Positions 38,352 to 46,341 of a stretch of DNA of 64,000 nucleotides are shown in pieces. Origin of the DNA: Dongia sedimenti (GTDB taxonomy: Bacteria; Pseudomonadota; Alphaproteobacteria; Dongiales; Dongiaceae); the NCBI GenBank assembly GCA_030715195.1, contig JAUYVI010000007.1:186001-250000 (forward strand), read 5' to 3'. Every line of letters starts with the position of its first letter. The first letter of the stretch is position 1. The notes beneath the pieces are model-generated. The model was given only the letters and a program-made list of their open reading frames with translations. It was not told the origin of the DNA and did not search any database. A program made the position numbers and the translations under genes.

Positions 38352-39071
38352 ATGCACGAGGTCTTCCGGAGATTCGTGGATCGGCTCACCACCCGGCCGG
38401 ATGCTGCGGCGCTCGGAGAGACTCTCGCGGAGACGCTCACGTTCCTCGACATCCAAGCCTACGCGTACTTGCTGATTCCCGATGGCGCTACCACGGCACG
38501 GCTCATCTCCAACTATCCACCGGCCTGGACGGATCACTATTTGGCAATGGGCTACGAGGCCATAGATCCAGTGATCGCGGAAGCCCGCAATCGGGCGCAT
38601 AGCTTCGTTTGGGGGCCAGGCGCGGCTATCGGCCCTCCGTCCGAATTCCGCACCGAATTCTTCGAGGAAGCGGCGCGCTTCGGCATCCGGCGTGGATTTA
38701 CGATCCCGATCCACGATGGCCGGTCGCAGGTCGCGGCGCTCACGCTCGCGGCCGATATGCGGCAGCTCAGCTTCAAACGGGCGATCGAACGCGCCGAGGC
38801 CGCCTTGGAGCTCATCGCGACTCTGTTCCATCGCGCTGCGCGGCGAACTTTGGCTCCCGAGCTGGTGGTTGATGGCACGCCCCTCGCACCCCGGGAATAT
38901 GAATGCCTCGCTCTTTCCGCCCAAGGCAAGACAGCTTGGGAGATCGGCGTCATCCTCGGCATCTCGCAACGGACCGTCGTCGATTACCTCGAGCGAGCAA
39001 AGCGGAAACTCGGCGTCTTTTCGATCGCCGAGGCCGTCGCCCGGCTCGTTGCCTCTGCCAGCCGGCTTTGA
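38352..39071 (+). CDS. traR: LuxR-family quorum-sensing regulator (TraR-like)
   Basis: A 239-aa regulator with an N-terminal autoinducer-binding domain (residues about 20-165, with conserved aromatic residues in YAYLLIP and DHYLAMGYEAIDPVI) and a C-terminal GerE HTH (LAPREYECLALSAQGKTAW, then LGISQRTVVDYL). Conserved Trp57 and Asp70-type positions are represented by W and D in this segment. With the AHL synthase 1.2 kb downstream it forms the sensing pair that, in ICEMlSym-type elements, switches on excision. The gene name is given by context. Confidence 0.85.
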   Translation: MHEVFRRFVDRLTTRPDAAALGETLAETLTFLDIQAYAYLLIPDGATTARLISNYPPAWTDHYLAMGYEAIDPVIAEARNRAHSFVWGPGAAIGPPSEFRTEFFEEAARFGIRRGFTIPIHDGRSQVAALTLAADMRQLSFKRAIERAEAALELIATLFHRAARRTLAPELVVDGTPLAPREYECLALSAQGKTAWEIGVILGISQRTVVDYLERAKRKLGVFSIAEAVARLVASASRL

Positions 39072-39135
39072 CGCGAAGCTGTAACGGCTGAAGGGCACAG
39101 TGCCCTCCCACTCAACAACGAAGAGAGAAGCGCTC

Positions 39136-40035
39136 ATGGTTTCATCGCGGCCCACTTATGTCGAGTACATTGCCGATCCCGCGCGGTCCTGCGCGATCGT
39201 CGCGCATCGGGGTGTCTGGGCGACTGCCCCGGAAAACAGCCTGTTGGCGATCGAGACCGCGATCGAAGCTGGCTACGAGGTCGTCGAGATCGACGTCCGG
39301 CGCAGTGCGGACGGCGAGTTCTTCCTCCTGCATGACGATACGCTCGAGCGGATGGCGAGCCTCAACCTGGTCCCGGAGCAGCTGAGCCTTGAGCAGCTCT
39401 CGCGCTTGCGCCTGCGGGATCGCGACGGTGGTGTCGCCAACCGGGTGACAGACCAGAAGATCCCCAGCCTCAAGGAGGTCTTCGCGTTGACGCGGGACCG
39501 GATCTTTCTCGATCTCGACATCAAGGACAACGAGATGCTTCCCGACGTCATCGCCTGCGCCCGGGCGATGGGCGTTGCCGATCAGGTGGACTTCAAGGCG
39601 GACCTCAAGACCCGGCAAGATCTGGCCTGGATTCTCGCCGCAATGGAACCGCATCGTGTTCCCTTCATGGCCAAGACGCATCTCGAGGCATCGGACGCCG
39701 ATCTCCAGCTCGAGCTCCTGTTCGGGCTGGCACCGTTCATGTGCGAGATCAGTTTCGCACGGCTGGACCAGCTGGCCGATCGCAAACGGCTGTTTCGGGA
39801 AGCCGGCATAGCCCTCTGGGTCAATACGCTCGACGCCGTCTCCTCCGCCGGTTTTACCGACACCGCCGCGCGCGACGACCCGGAGGGCATCTGGGGGCGA
39901 TTGATCGACGCTGGGGTGTTGGCGATCCAGACCGATTATCCTGACCGGCTGAGGGCGTTGCTCGATCGCCGGATGCGTCGGGAAGCCGTCGGCAAGGGCA
40001 CGCCGGCCATGGGCGCCCTGCCGAGCAGAGGGTGA
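39136..40035 (+). CDS. Glycerophosphodiester phosphodiesterase family protein
   Basis: A 299-aa GDPD protein: IVAHRGVWATAPENS near residue 20 (catalytic His), EIDVRRSADGEFFLLHD near residue 53 (Glu-x-Asp metal ligands and second His) and KTHLEASD later. There is no signal peptide, so it acts in the cytoplasm, if active, on glycerophosphodiesters or a related phosphodiester. ATG 39136 with GAGAG upstream is preferred to a GTG at 39100. Its position between the LuxR and LuxI genes is unusual. Confidence 0.86.
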   Translation: MVSSRPTYVEYIADPARSCAIVAHRGVWATAPENSLLAIETAIEAGYEVVEIDVRRSADGEFFLLHDDTLERMASLNLVPEQLSLEQLSRLRLRDRDGGVANRVTDQKIPSLKEVFALTRDRIFLDLDIKDNEMLPDVIACARAMGVADQVDFKADLKTRQDLAWILAAMEPHRVPFMAKTHLEASDADLQLELLFGLAPFMCEISFARLDQLADRKRLFREAGIALWVNTLDAVSSAGFTDTAARDDPEGIWGRLIDAGVLAIQTDYPDRLRALLDRRMRREAVGKGTPAMGALPSRG

Positions 40036-40221
40036 GCGTCCGGTTGCGGCGACCCCCATTCCCAGATGCTGCCGCGCTGAGCATCACACCCATGCCAGCA
40101 TCGGCGCTGGCGTAGCGATCCACCGCACTCGACTTCGATCGGTCCTTGCGGTGGTTGGATAAGTCCGGCCGGCGACGGTACTCCGCGCAGTCGGGGTTAG
40201 CGCCTCGCGCCAACCAGAAAC

Positions 40222-40245
40222 CCGTCAATCCGTAAGATTCGACGG
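40222..40245. promoter_or_regulatory. Imperfect dyad upstream of the AHL synthase, candidate TraR site
   Basis: CCGTCAATC and GATTCGACGG form an imperfect inverted repeat about 62 nt before the synthase start, a position expected for a LuxR-type activator site. The sequence does not match a textbook lux box, so this is tentative. Confidence 0.35.
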
Positions 40246-40306
40246 CCTGACCCTTTCCATGGCATCGCCTCCAATCCCTCCGTCTTCGTATGGAATGGAG
40301 GGCGAG

Positions 40307-41020
40307 ATGATGCAGTTGATTGGACCCGAGTGGCACGGGGCGTTCGCGGCGGAGCGTGCCGAGATGCACCGCCTGCGCTATCGGGTCTTCAAGGAACGCC
40401 TGGACTGGGGCGTGCAAGTCGCGGATGGCGCAGAGACCGACGTCTTCGATTCGGCGGAGCCGGTATACCTCCTGCAGCGCGGCCGGAGCGGCGATATCCA
40501 GGGCTGCGTCCGCTTGCTGCCGACGACCGGCCCCAACATGCTGCGTGACGTCTTTCCCAAGCTCCTGGCCGGTAGACCGGCTCCTGCCGGCGAAGAGATC
40601 TGGGAGAGCAGTCGCTTCGCCTTGGATCTTCCGCCGGCGGCCGCAGAGAGGGCGGCGGGGCTTGCGGCGGCGACCTATGAGCTCTTCGCCGGCATGATCG
40701 AGTTCGGTCTCTCCCGTTCCCTGATCGACATCGTCACGGTGACCGACATCCGGATTGAGCGGATCCTCCGCCGTGCCGGCTGGCCGCTCCGGCGGATCGC
40801 CGAGCCCTATACGCTCGGCAACACCAAGGCGGTCGCCGGCTACTTGGAGGTGTCGCTAGAGGCACTGCGGAGCGTGCGCCAGGCCGGTGGGATCGGCCGC
40901 CCGGTGCTGTGGGCACCGGTGCTGCCGGCTGCCTATGCCGCGGCGCTGGAAGAGGCCGGTCTGGTCCGGCCCGACGGTTTGGCGCTGCCCGACGCGGGAA
41001 GCAGTGGGGCGGCGACGTGA
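40307..41020 (+). CDS. traI: Acyl-homoserine-lactone synthase (LuxI/TraI-type)
   Basis: Makes an N-acyl-homoserine lactone from SAM and acyl-ACP/CoA, about 237 aa. Conserved family residues are present: RLRYRVFKERLDW (Arg, Phe, Trp), ETDVFDSAEPVYLL (Asp pair), GCVRLLPTTGPNML and WESSRFALD (Glu, Arg). The C-terminus is longer than usual by about 20 residues. The start is chosen among three close Met codons by GGAGGGCGAG just upstream. The next gene starts two bases after its TGA, so synthase and excision activator share one mRNA. Confidence 0.92.
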   Translation: MMQLIGPEWHGAFAAERAEMHRLRYRVFKERLDWGVQVADGAETDVFDSAEPVYLLQRGRSGDIQGCVRLLPTTGPNMLRDVFPKLLAGRPAPAGEEIWESSRFALDLPPAAAERAAGLAAATYELFAGMIEFGLSRSLIDIVTVTDIRIERILRRAGWPLRRIAEPYTLGNTKAVAGYLEVSLEALRSVRQAGGIGRPVLWAPVLPAAYAAALEEAGLVRPDGLALPDAGSSGAAT

Positions 41021-41021
41021 C

Positions 41022-41219
41022 ATGTCGTCCCAGAATCCGCCGCATTCGACCGTCCCGCCGCTGACCCGGCGGGGCTGGGCCTGGGAGTTCCTGCGACGCA
41101 ATCCTGGATACCGGCGGCTTTACGCGGAATGGCAGGCGTTGGGCCACGGCCAGGATTCTGCCGCCGTCTTGGCGTCCTTCCCACGCTGGGGGTTGATGTT
41201 TCGCGGAGGATCCGGATAA
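41022..41219 (+). CDS. Msi172-like N-terminal half of a frameshifted excision activator (DUF6499-type)
   Basis: A 65-aa product with the compact RRGWAWEFLRRNPGYRRLYAEW motif of the small protein (Msi172 in ICEMlSymR7A) found before DUF2285 genes in ICEs. Zero-frame translation stops at TAA 41217. In the known element, +1 ribosomal frameshifting joins this product to the DUF2285 product to make FseA, the activator of excision. Here the same arrangement and a plausible slip site are visible. It is coupled to traI by a 1-nt gap, so it should be expressed only when quorum sensing is on. Confidence 0.82.
   Translation: MSSQNPPHSTVPPLTRRGWAWEFLRRNPGYRRLYAEWQALGHGQDSAAVLASFPRWGLMFRGGSG
41199..41202 (+). 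promoter_or_regulatory. Candidate +1 programmed ribosomal frameshift site (TTT-C)
   Basis: In the zero frame the codons are TTG ATG TTT CGC GGA. A +1 slip of the Phe-tRNA from TTT to TTC continues GCG GAG GAT CCG GAT AAG, reading AEDPDKPAW. That restores a continuous protein into the DUF2285 frame and avoids the TAA at 41217. Confidence 0.7.
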
Positions 41220-41283
41220 GCCGGCGTGGGAAGCATGTCCGTTCTGGGATCCTGATTTCTGTCCTCAAGTCCTTCGCCTGATC

Positions 41284-41778
41284 GTGATGGGCGGAGGGGG
41301 GCCGCCTGAAATTCCCGCGCTGCCAAAATCCATGCTCGACCAGGCGAAGGCGCTTTGGGTCGGCACCGAGACTCTTCATCTTCTTTGGGGCCAGGGACAT
41401 GGATCGCTCCAGGTTCGCATTCGCTGGTTTGCGAGCGACGGACCGGCATCTCTGTCGGCTGAGCTCCCCACGACCGCTGCCGCGTATGACGCTTGGCTGA
41501 GTGCGCTGAGGCGCCTTTCCTGCCTCCGGTCGACCACCAAGGCCGACCACGGGTTCGCGCCGGATCCTCGGGGAAGCCGGTTCTCTACGCTTCTCTGTGC
41601 ATTGGACGGCTCGCTCGCGGGAAAGACCCATCGGGAAATCGCGGCGGCTCTCGTCGGTCCGGCGCGGGTAGAAGCCGACTGGCAACACCCTGGCCAGCAC
41701 CTCCGCGATCGGGTGCGGCGCGCCGTTAAGCGCGGCTGTGCGTTGATGAACGGGCGCTATCTGGCGCTGCTCCGTTAG
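41284..41778 (+). CDS. Msi171-like DUF2285 protein, C-terminal half of the excision activator
   Basis: The DUF2285 winged-helix-like domain (THREIAAALVGPARVEADW, then LRDRVRRAVKRGCALM) at the C-terminus marks the ICE regulator family. The annotated span starts at a GTG, but the frame is open back to the slip site, where AWEACPFWDPDFCPQVLRLIV continues the upstream product. So it is probably made mainly as the fusion. The fusion would be about 250 aa and would activate the recombination directionality factor gene, which is not in this window. Confidence 0.82.
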   Translation: MMGGGGPPEIPALPKSMLDQAKALWVGTETLHLLWGQGHGSLQVRIRWFASDGPASLSAELPTTAAAYDAWLSALRRLSCLRSTTKADHGFAPDPRGSRFSTLLCALDGSLAGKTHREIAAALVGPARVEADWQHPGQHLRDRVRRAVKRGCALMNGRYLALLR

Positions 41779-41796
41779 CGCCCGCGGCGAGGGCGG

Positions 41797-42048
41797 CTAT
41801 TGGTCTTCCAGGATCCGCCGACGGCCATCCGTGCTGAGCCAGCGGGCGCGATCGAGATGACTCTGCAGCATCGATTTGGCGCGGTCCGGCTCGGTCTCGA
41901 GGTCGACGCCGAGGATGTTGCGGCACATTTCGGCCTCGCTAGTGCCCTCCCCGCTGGCATGCAGCAGGCTCAGGTAGATCGCGAAGTGCGCCTCATCATA
42001 GGGCGTGAGGGCGTCCGCGGTGGGGGCGGTTTGCTGGAGTTCGACCAT
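41797..42048 (-). CDS. qseM: QseM-like small DUF2285 antiactivator
   Basis: An 83-aa protein with a shortened DUF2285 pattern (ILGVDLETEPDRAKSML, then SHLDRARWLSTDGRRRIL). In ICEMlSym elements a small DUF2285-type protein, QseM, binds TraR and FseA and blocks transfer. It sits divergent from an XRE gene and just after the activator pair, as in that element. The ATG 42048 has AGGA upstream. The name rests on synteny and the domain, not on a sequence search. Confidence 0.75.
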   Translation of the reverse strand: MVELQQTAPTADALTPYDEAHFAIYLSLLHASGEGTSEAEMCRNILGVDLETEPDRAKSMLQSHLDRARWLSTDGRRRILEDQ

Positions 42049-42086
42049 GGTGGTCCTGCGCTCTGGCATCGGGCACAAGCAGTCTA

Positions 42087-42117
42087 ACATACTATAGTTG
42101 ATAAACTCAAAGTATGT
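42087..42117. promoter_or_regulatory. Inverted repeats in the qseM/qseC divergent promoter
   Basis: ACATACT (42087-42093) is the exact reverse complement of AGTATGT (42111-42117). Inside lies AGTT-GATA-AACT (42096-42107). The AT-rich dyads sit between the two start codons, where a QseC-type repressor would be expected to bind and choose between the promoters. Confidence 0.65.
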
Positions 42118-42137
42118 AATCCGCCGACCATTGGCGC

Positions 42138-42365
42138 ATGGATATGCGCAAACTGGTCGGGCGAAATGTCAAGCGGTTCAGGCAGAAGAATGGCCTGACG
42201 CAAGAGCAGTTCTCCGAGATTTCGGGCTTCAGTCAGCAGTATCTCAGCGGACTTGAACAGGGCAAACGCAACCCGACTATCGTCACTGTCTACGAACTAG
42301 CGCAAGCCTTGGGCGTCAGCCATTTGGATCTCCTGCGCCCCCACAGATCCATCGGGAAGTCATAG
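42138..42365 (+). CDS. qseC: XRE-family HTH regulator (QseC-like)
   Basis: A 75-aa Cro/CI-type regulator consisting almost only of the HTH domain: LVGRNVKRFRQKNGLTQEQF, then SQQYLSGLEQGKRNPTIVTV. In ICEMlSym-type switches the divergent XRE protein QseC controls its own gene and qseM. The dyad operators at 42087-42117 lie directly upstream. The next 370 bp to ardC is non-coding and contains repeat copy 2. Confidence 0.85.
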   Translation: MDMRKLVGRNVKRFRQKNGLTQEQFSEISGFSQQYLSGLEQGKRNPTIVTVYELAQALGVSHLDLLRPHRSIGKS

Positions 42366-42511
42366 CTCTTGGTGCGTCCGCGCGCTTTGCGCGCGCCGGG
42401 TGCTCGTGAACCGAGCCGCTGCGTCGCTGCGCTCGCGTTGCGTCTCGGCCCTTCGGCATCGCCCCCTGACGCCGTGCCCGCTGATGCGGGCTCACTCGGC
42501 CATCGCGCTTC

Positions 42512-42698
42512 AGCGCGATGCTGTCCGTGTTTGGCTTTCCCTGCGGCGCGGTGTGGGCGGCGCTCCCTTCTAGGCCCGCCGCGGCGGGCCGCAACCCTTC
42601 GCTTCGCTCCGGGTCCTCCACTCCGTTCCGGCCCTTCGGTGCAGCCCGCCTCTGACGTCGGACCTTTCCGGTCGCAAGGCACCGCCCACCCCGCTTGC
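42512..42698. repeat. ~190-bp GC-rich dispersed repeat, copy 2
   Basis: Shares most of its length with 24463-24652. Long-range pairing is kept: GTGGGCGGCGC near the left with GCACCGCCCAC near the right (one G-T-type difference). The internal GGCCCGCCGCGGCGGGCC is a perfect 18-bp palindrome here but is decayed in copy 1. It forms the leader region of ardC. Confidence 0.72.
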
Positions 42699-42739
42699 CG
42701 GGGAAAGCGCGCGGCGTTTAGCGGAGCGGAGGCGCGGCC

Positions 42740-43695
42740 ATGGCCAGGAACGGCGGACGACGGAGCAGCGGCGATCAGCCCATTCAAGAAGGCGCGGGGA
42801 GGCCCAGCCTCTACCAGGAGGTTACGGACCGGATCGTCCGAGAGCTTGAGGCGGGGCGGGTGCCCTGGGTGCAACCTTGGGGGTCGACCAAGGCCGCGCC
42901 GGGTCTGCCGAAGAACGCGGCGACGGGGCGCGCCTATTCGGGCGTCAACATCCTGATCCTTTGGGGCTCGGTGACCGAGGCGGGATATCCCACGCAGCAC
43001 TGGCTGACCTTCCGGCAGGCGCTGACCCTCGGCGGCCATGTCATGAAGGGTGAGAGCGGCACCACGGTCTGCTACGCCGACCGCTTCACCCCGCGCAGCG
43101 AATTGGAGCGGGTCGCGCGCGAGGGCGGCGAAGCCGACACGGTTCCCTTTCTCAAGCGCTTCACCGTGTTCAATGCCGCGCAATGCGATGGACTGCCGGA
43201 GCACCTGCTTGCACCCGCGCCACAGGCGCCGGAGCGGGAGATCATCCCCAGCGCGGAAGCGGTCATCGCGGCGACCGGCGCGGATTTACGGATCGGCGGC
43301 GACAAGGCGTTTTATGTGCCGGCCGAGGACTACATCCGCGTCCCCCCGCAGTCCGCCTTCTTCCATCAGATAGACTATTACCGCACGTGCTTCCATGAAC
43401 TTGGGCACTGGACCGGCCATGCCTCGCGGCTGAACCGCGGCCTTTCCAGCCGCATGGGATCGAACCCATACGCGCGGGAAGAACTCGTCGCCGAGATGGC
43501 GAGCGCCTTCCTCTGCGCCCATCTCGGCATCGTCCCGACCGTCCGCCATGCCGACTATCTCGGCACGTGGCTCACGTGCTGCGCGAGGATGCCCGCGTCA
43601 TCTTCCGCGCCGCCAGTCAGGCCGGGAAGGCGGCGGATTTCGTGCTGGGTGGCAAGGACGAGGCAGCGCGGGAGCGGCGGGAGGCGGCGGAATGA
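42740..43695 (+). pseudogene. ardC: ArdC-type antirestriction protein, one-base frameshift near the C-terminus
   Basis: An ssDNA-binding/metalloprotease-like protein of the ArdC family (DUF1738 plus zincin domain) that shields incoming conjugative DNA. It shows SLYQEVTDRIVRELEAG, VPWVQPW, NAATGRAYSGVN, the HExxH-type CFHELGHWTGH and REELVAEMASAFLC. After HADYLGTWL near 43570 the reading frame must shift by one base to give HVLREDARVIFRAASQAGK and stop at 43695. The lost base could be real decay or an assembly error. Without the shift the protein ends in an unrelated tail. Confidence 0.82.
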
Positions 43696-43889
43696 GCGAG
43701 CCGTTTCCGGCAGCGAGCGAGCCGACTGAGCAGGGCGAGCAGGTGCTCGTCCCCGGCGTGGCGCCGCTCACTTTGCAGCGGCGTCTTGCCGCTCTGTTCA
43801 CGGCACCTCTCACGTCCTCGAAACCGCAGCGACCGATGAACATCGGCCTGTTCGATGAGGACGCACGCAATCAACTCGACTTGTTCTGA
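43692..43889 (+). CDS. Small conserved ICE protein of unknown function
   Basis: A 65-aa protein starting at ATG 43692, which overlaps the ArdC stop as ATGA once the ArdC frameshift is corrected. That overlap itself supports the corrected frame. The sequence ends GLFDEDARNQLDLF, a short acidic motif. No domain is recognised. It lies 12 nt before the DUF2958 gene. Confidence 0.6.
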   Translation: MSEPFPAASEPTEQGEQVLVPGVAPLTLQRRLAALFTAPLTSSKPQRPMNIGLFDEDARNQLDLF

Positions 43890-43901
43890 CGGAGGCAACC
43901 C

Positions 43902-44357
43902 ATGGAACTCATGCCCGATGACATTCGTGCAAAGCTTCTCGCCAACGGCGCGGTCCTCGAAGAAACCGATCACCTGCCGGTCGTGAAGTACTTCGATCCC
44001 TGCGGCGCGGCGACCTGGATCATTACGGAATTGATGCCCGCCGAAGGCGACGGCGTCGAGCCGGACATCCTCTTCGGCCTCTGCGACCTCGGGATGGGAT
44101 GCCCGGAACTGGGCTATGTCAGCCTCGCCGAACTCGAGAGCGTTAAAGGTCGGCTCGGCCTTGGCATCGAGCGCGATCTTCATTTCCGGGCGCGCTACCC
44201 GCTCTCGGTCTATGCGCATGCAGCCAATCGGCGCGGCCGGATCGTGGAATCCGACGCGTTGCTCGCCGAGTCCGCCGCGATCCTCGGGATCGCGCCGGTC
44301 GCGGATTCCACCACCCACCAACCCCATCCCGACGCCCCGTCGGACGAACACGGCTGA
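43902..44357 (+). CDS. DUF2958 domain protein
   Basis: A 151-aa protein: MELMPDDIRAKLLANGA, VVKYFDPCGAATW, ELMPAEGDGVEPDILFGLCDLG and HFRARYPLSVYAHAA match the DUF2958 family common in alphaproteobacterial ICEs and plasmids. Its function is not known. GGAGG is close upstream of the ATG. It lies in the ardC-DUF2958-parB gene string typical of these elements. Confidence 0.88.
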   Translation: MELMPDDIRAKLLANGAVLEETDHLPVVKYFDPCGAATWIITELMPAEGDGVEPDILFGLCDLGMGCPELGYVSLAELESVKGRLGLGIERDLHFRARYPLSVYAHAANRRGRIVESDALLAESAAILGIAPVADSTTHQPHPDAPSDEHG

Positions 44358-44417
44358 ACCCGCGCTAACCCCCGCCCGCCGGGTTCGCGCGGGCTTCATC
44401 AAGAGAGGAGAACCACC

Positions 44418-46148
44418 ATGCAGCTTGCTCACATTGAACTCGAACGGCTCTCGATCTCGCCGCTCAACATGCGGCACGGAAAGAAGGCCCCGGATGTGTC
44501 GGACATCCTGCCCTCGATCCGCGCGCGGGGCGTCTTGGTGCCGTTGCTGGTCCGGCCCAACGGCAAGCCCGACACCTATGAGATCGTCGCCGGGCGGCGG
44601 CGCTGGTACAGCGCCAAGACCGTGAAGGAAGAGGGCGGCGACATGCCGCCGCTGCCCTGCGCCATCATCGAGGAGGGCGACGACGCGGCGGCACTCGAAG
44701 CCTCGCTGATCGAGAACATCGCCCGGCGTGATCCGGATGAGATGAGCCAGTACGAGACCTTTGCCCAGCTGGTGAAGAAGGGCCGGACCGTCCCGGACAT
44801 CGCCTCGACCTTCGGCATCTCCGAGCGGCAGGTCACCCAGCGGCTGGCGCTCGGCAATCTGCTGCCGCGCATCCGCGATGCCTACCGCGCGGAGGATATC
44901 GACCCTGAGACCGTGCGGCACCTGACCCTCGCCTCCAAGGCGCAGCAGAAGGAATGGCTGGTCCTGTTTGAGGGCGAGGACAGCCACGCGCCGATGGGCT
45001 CGGACCTGAAGCACTGGCTGTTCGGCGGTCAGTCGGTCTCGACCAAGGTGGCGATCTTCCCATTGGAGGACTATCCGGGCGAGATCGTCTCCGATCTCTT
45101 TGGCGAGGAGCGGTATTTTGCCGACGCGACCCTGTTCTGGAGACACCAGAACGAAGCGGTCGCGGCGCGCAGGACGGCCTATGCCGAGACTGGATGGAGC
45201 GAGGTGGTCGTGCTCGAACCCGGCCAGCATTTCCACAATTGGGAATACGAGAAGACCGCCAAGAAGAGGGGCGGGAAGGTCTTCATCGAGGTCACGCAGC
45301 GCGGCGAGGTCGTGTTCCACGAGGGCTATCTCGGACGCAAGGACGCCATGCGGATAAAGCGCTCCAGCGCGAAGAAAGGGGCGAGCAGCGAACAGGGCGC
45401 CGAGCATCCCGAGGTCAGCAATGTGATGCAGAACTACCTAGACCTCCACCGCCGCGCGGCTGTCGCGGTGCGGCTGCTGGACGCGCCGGGAACGGCGCTC
45501 CGGCTGATGCTGGCGCATGCGATCAGCGGCTCCGGCGGCTGGCAGGTCCGGGCCGATCCGCAGACGGCGAAGAACGAGTCCATCGCCGGGAGTGTCGCCG
45601 CCAGTGCCGCAACGGCGGCACTGAACACGCGCCGCATCGAGATCGCGACGTTGCTCGGAATCACCGAGGAATGCCAGCGGGTCGTCGCTGGCAACGGCGA
45701 TTCCCACCGGACGGTCGCCGTTTTCGTGCGGCTGCTGGCGCTTTCCGACGAGGATGTGCTGCGCATTCTGGCCCTGGTCATGGCGGAGACCCTGGAGGCC
45801 GGGAGCGCCACGGTGGAGGCGGTCGGCGTCCAGCTCAGCGTCGATCTTCGGGGTCAATGGCAAGCGGATGACACCTTCCTGGAGTTGGTCCGCGACCGCC
45901 CGGCGATCAACGCACTGCTGGCATCGGCCGCCGGCAAAGCCGTCGCGGACGGCAACGTCGCCAGCAAGGCCAAGGACCAACGCCAGATCATCCGCGACTG
46001 TCTCGATGGCGCCAACGGCCGGGACAAAGTCGAGAACTGGCTCCCCGGCTGGATGGAGTTCCCGGCCCGCGCGGTGACACCGCATGGGACGCTCGGCAGC
46101 CTCGCGGCGTGGCAGCGCGTCGAGGCGCTGCTGCCGCCTTGGCAATAG
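44418..46148 (+). CDS. parB: ParB/RepB/Spo0J-like partition protein (long ICE type)
   Basis: A 576-aa protein with an N-terminal ParB/sulfiredoxin-like domain (LSISPLNMRHG, LVRPNGKPDTYEIVAGRRRW, ASLIENIARRDPDEMSQYE) and a KorB-type HTH (VPDIASTFGISERQVTQRL). A long C-terminal part of unknown function follows (residues about 200-576). No parA is adjacent, which is usual for this ICE protein group. It probably acts in element maintenance or regulation rather than classical partition. GAGAGGAG precedes the ATG. Confidence 0.9.
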   Translation: MQLAHIELERLSISPLNMRHGKKAPDVSDILPSIRARGVLVPLLVRPNGKPDTYEIVAGRRRWYSAKTVKEEGGDMPPLPCAIIEEGDDAAALEASLIENIARRDPDEMSQYETFAQLVKKGRTVPDIASTFGISERQVTQRLALGNLLPRIRDAYRAEDIDPETVRHLTLASKAQQKEWLVLFEGEDSHAPMGSDLKHWLFGGQSVSTKVAIFPLEDYPGEIVSDLFGEERYFADATLFWRHQNEAVAARRTAYAETGWSEVVVLEPGQHFHNWEYEKTAKKRGGKVFIEVTQRGEVVFHEGYLGRKDAMRIKRSSAKKGASSEQGAEHPEVSNVMQNYLDLHRRAAVAVRLLDAPGTALRLMLAHAISGSGGWQVRADPQTAKNESIAGSVAASAATAALNTRRIEIATLLGITEECQRVVAGNGDSHRTVAVFVRLLALSDEDVLRILALVMAETLEAGSATVEAVGVQLSVDLRGQWQADDTFLELVRDRPAINALLASAAGKAVADGNVASKAKDQRQIIRDCLDGANGRDKVENWLPGWMEFPARAVTPHGTLGSLAAWQRVEALLPPWQ

Positions 46149-46163
46149 AAGCGGTGCGGCCAA

Positions 46164-46186
46164 GGCGGCGTCCTTGGGGCGCCGCC
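46164..46186. terminator. GC hairpin after parB
   Basis: GGCGGCG (46164-46170) pairs with CGCCGCC (46180-46186) across a 9-nt loop, 16 nt after the parB stop. There is no U-tract, so intrinsic termination is uncertain. Confidence 0.4.
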
Positions 46187-46341
46187 ACCCGCTCTCACCG
46201 GTCGTCACTTCGGCGTGTCCCCAGCGCCCTTGTGGTTGGATTTTCTCCTCATCCGGTGCGGTTTCCGCTAGGCTGGTGGTTGCGCCGTGGTGGTGGTGGA
46301 AGGCGTAACCCGTCACAAATCCTGTCACGGAGACCGCCACC

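Noticed and set aside
43617-45407. A 596-codon minus-strand frame opposite DUF2958 and parB
   Set aside because: Shadow of the parB and DUF2958 genes, which have correct motifs and ribosome sites.
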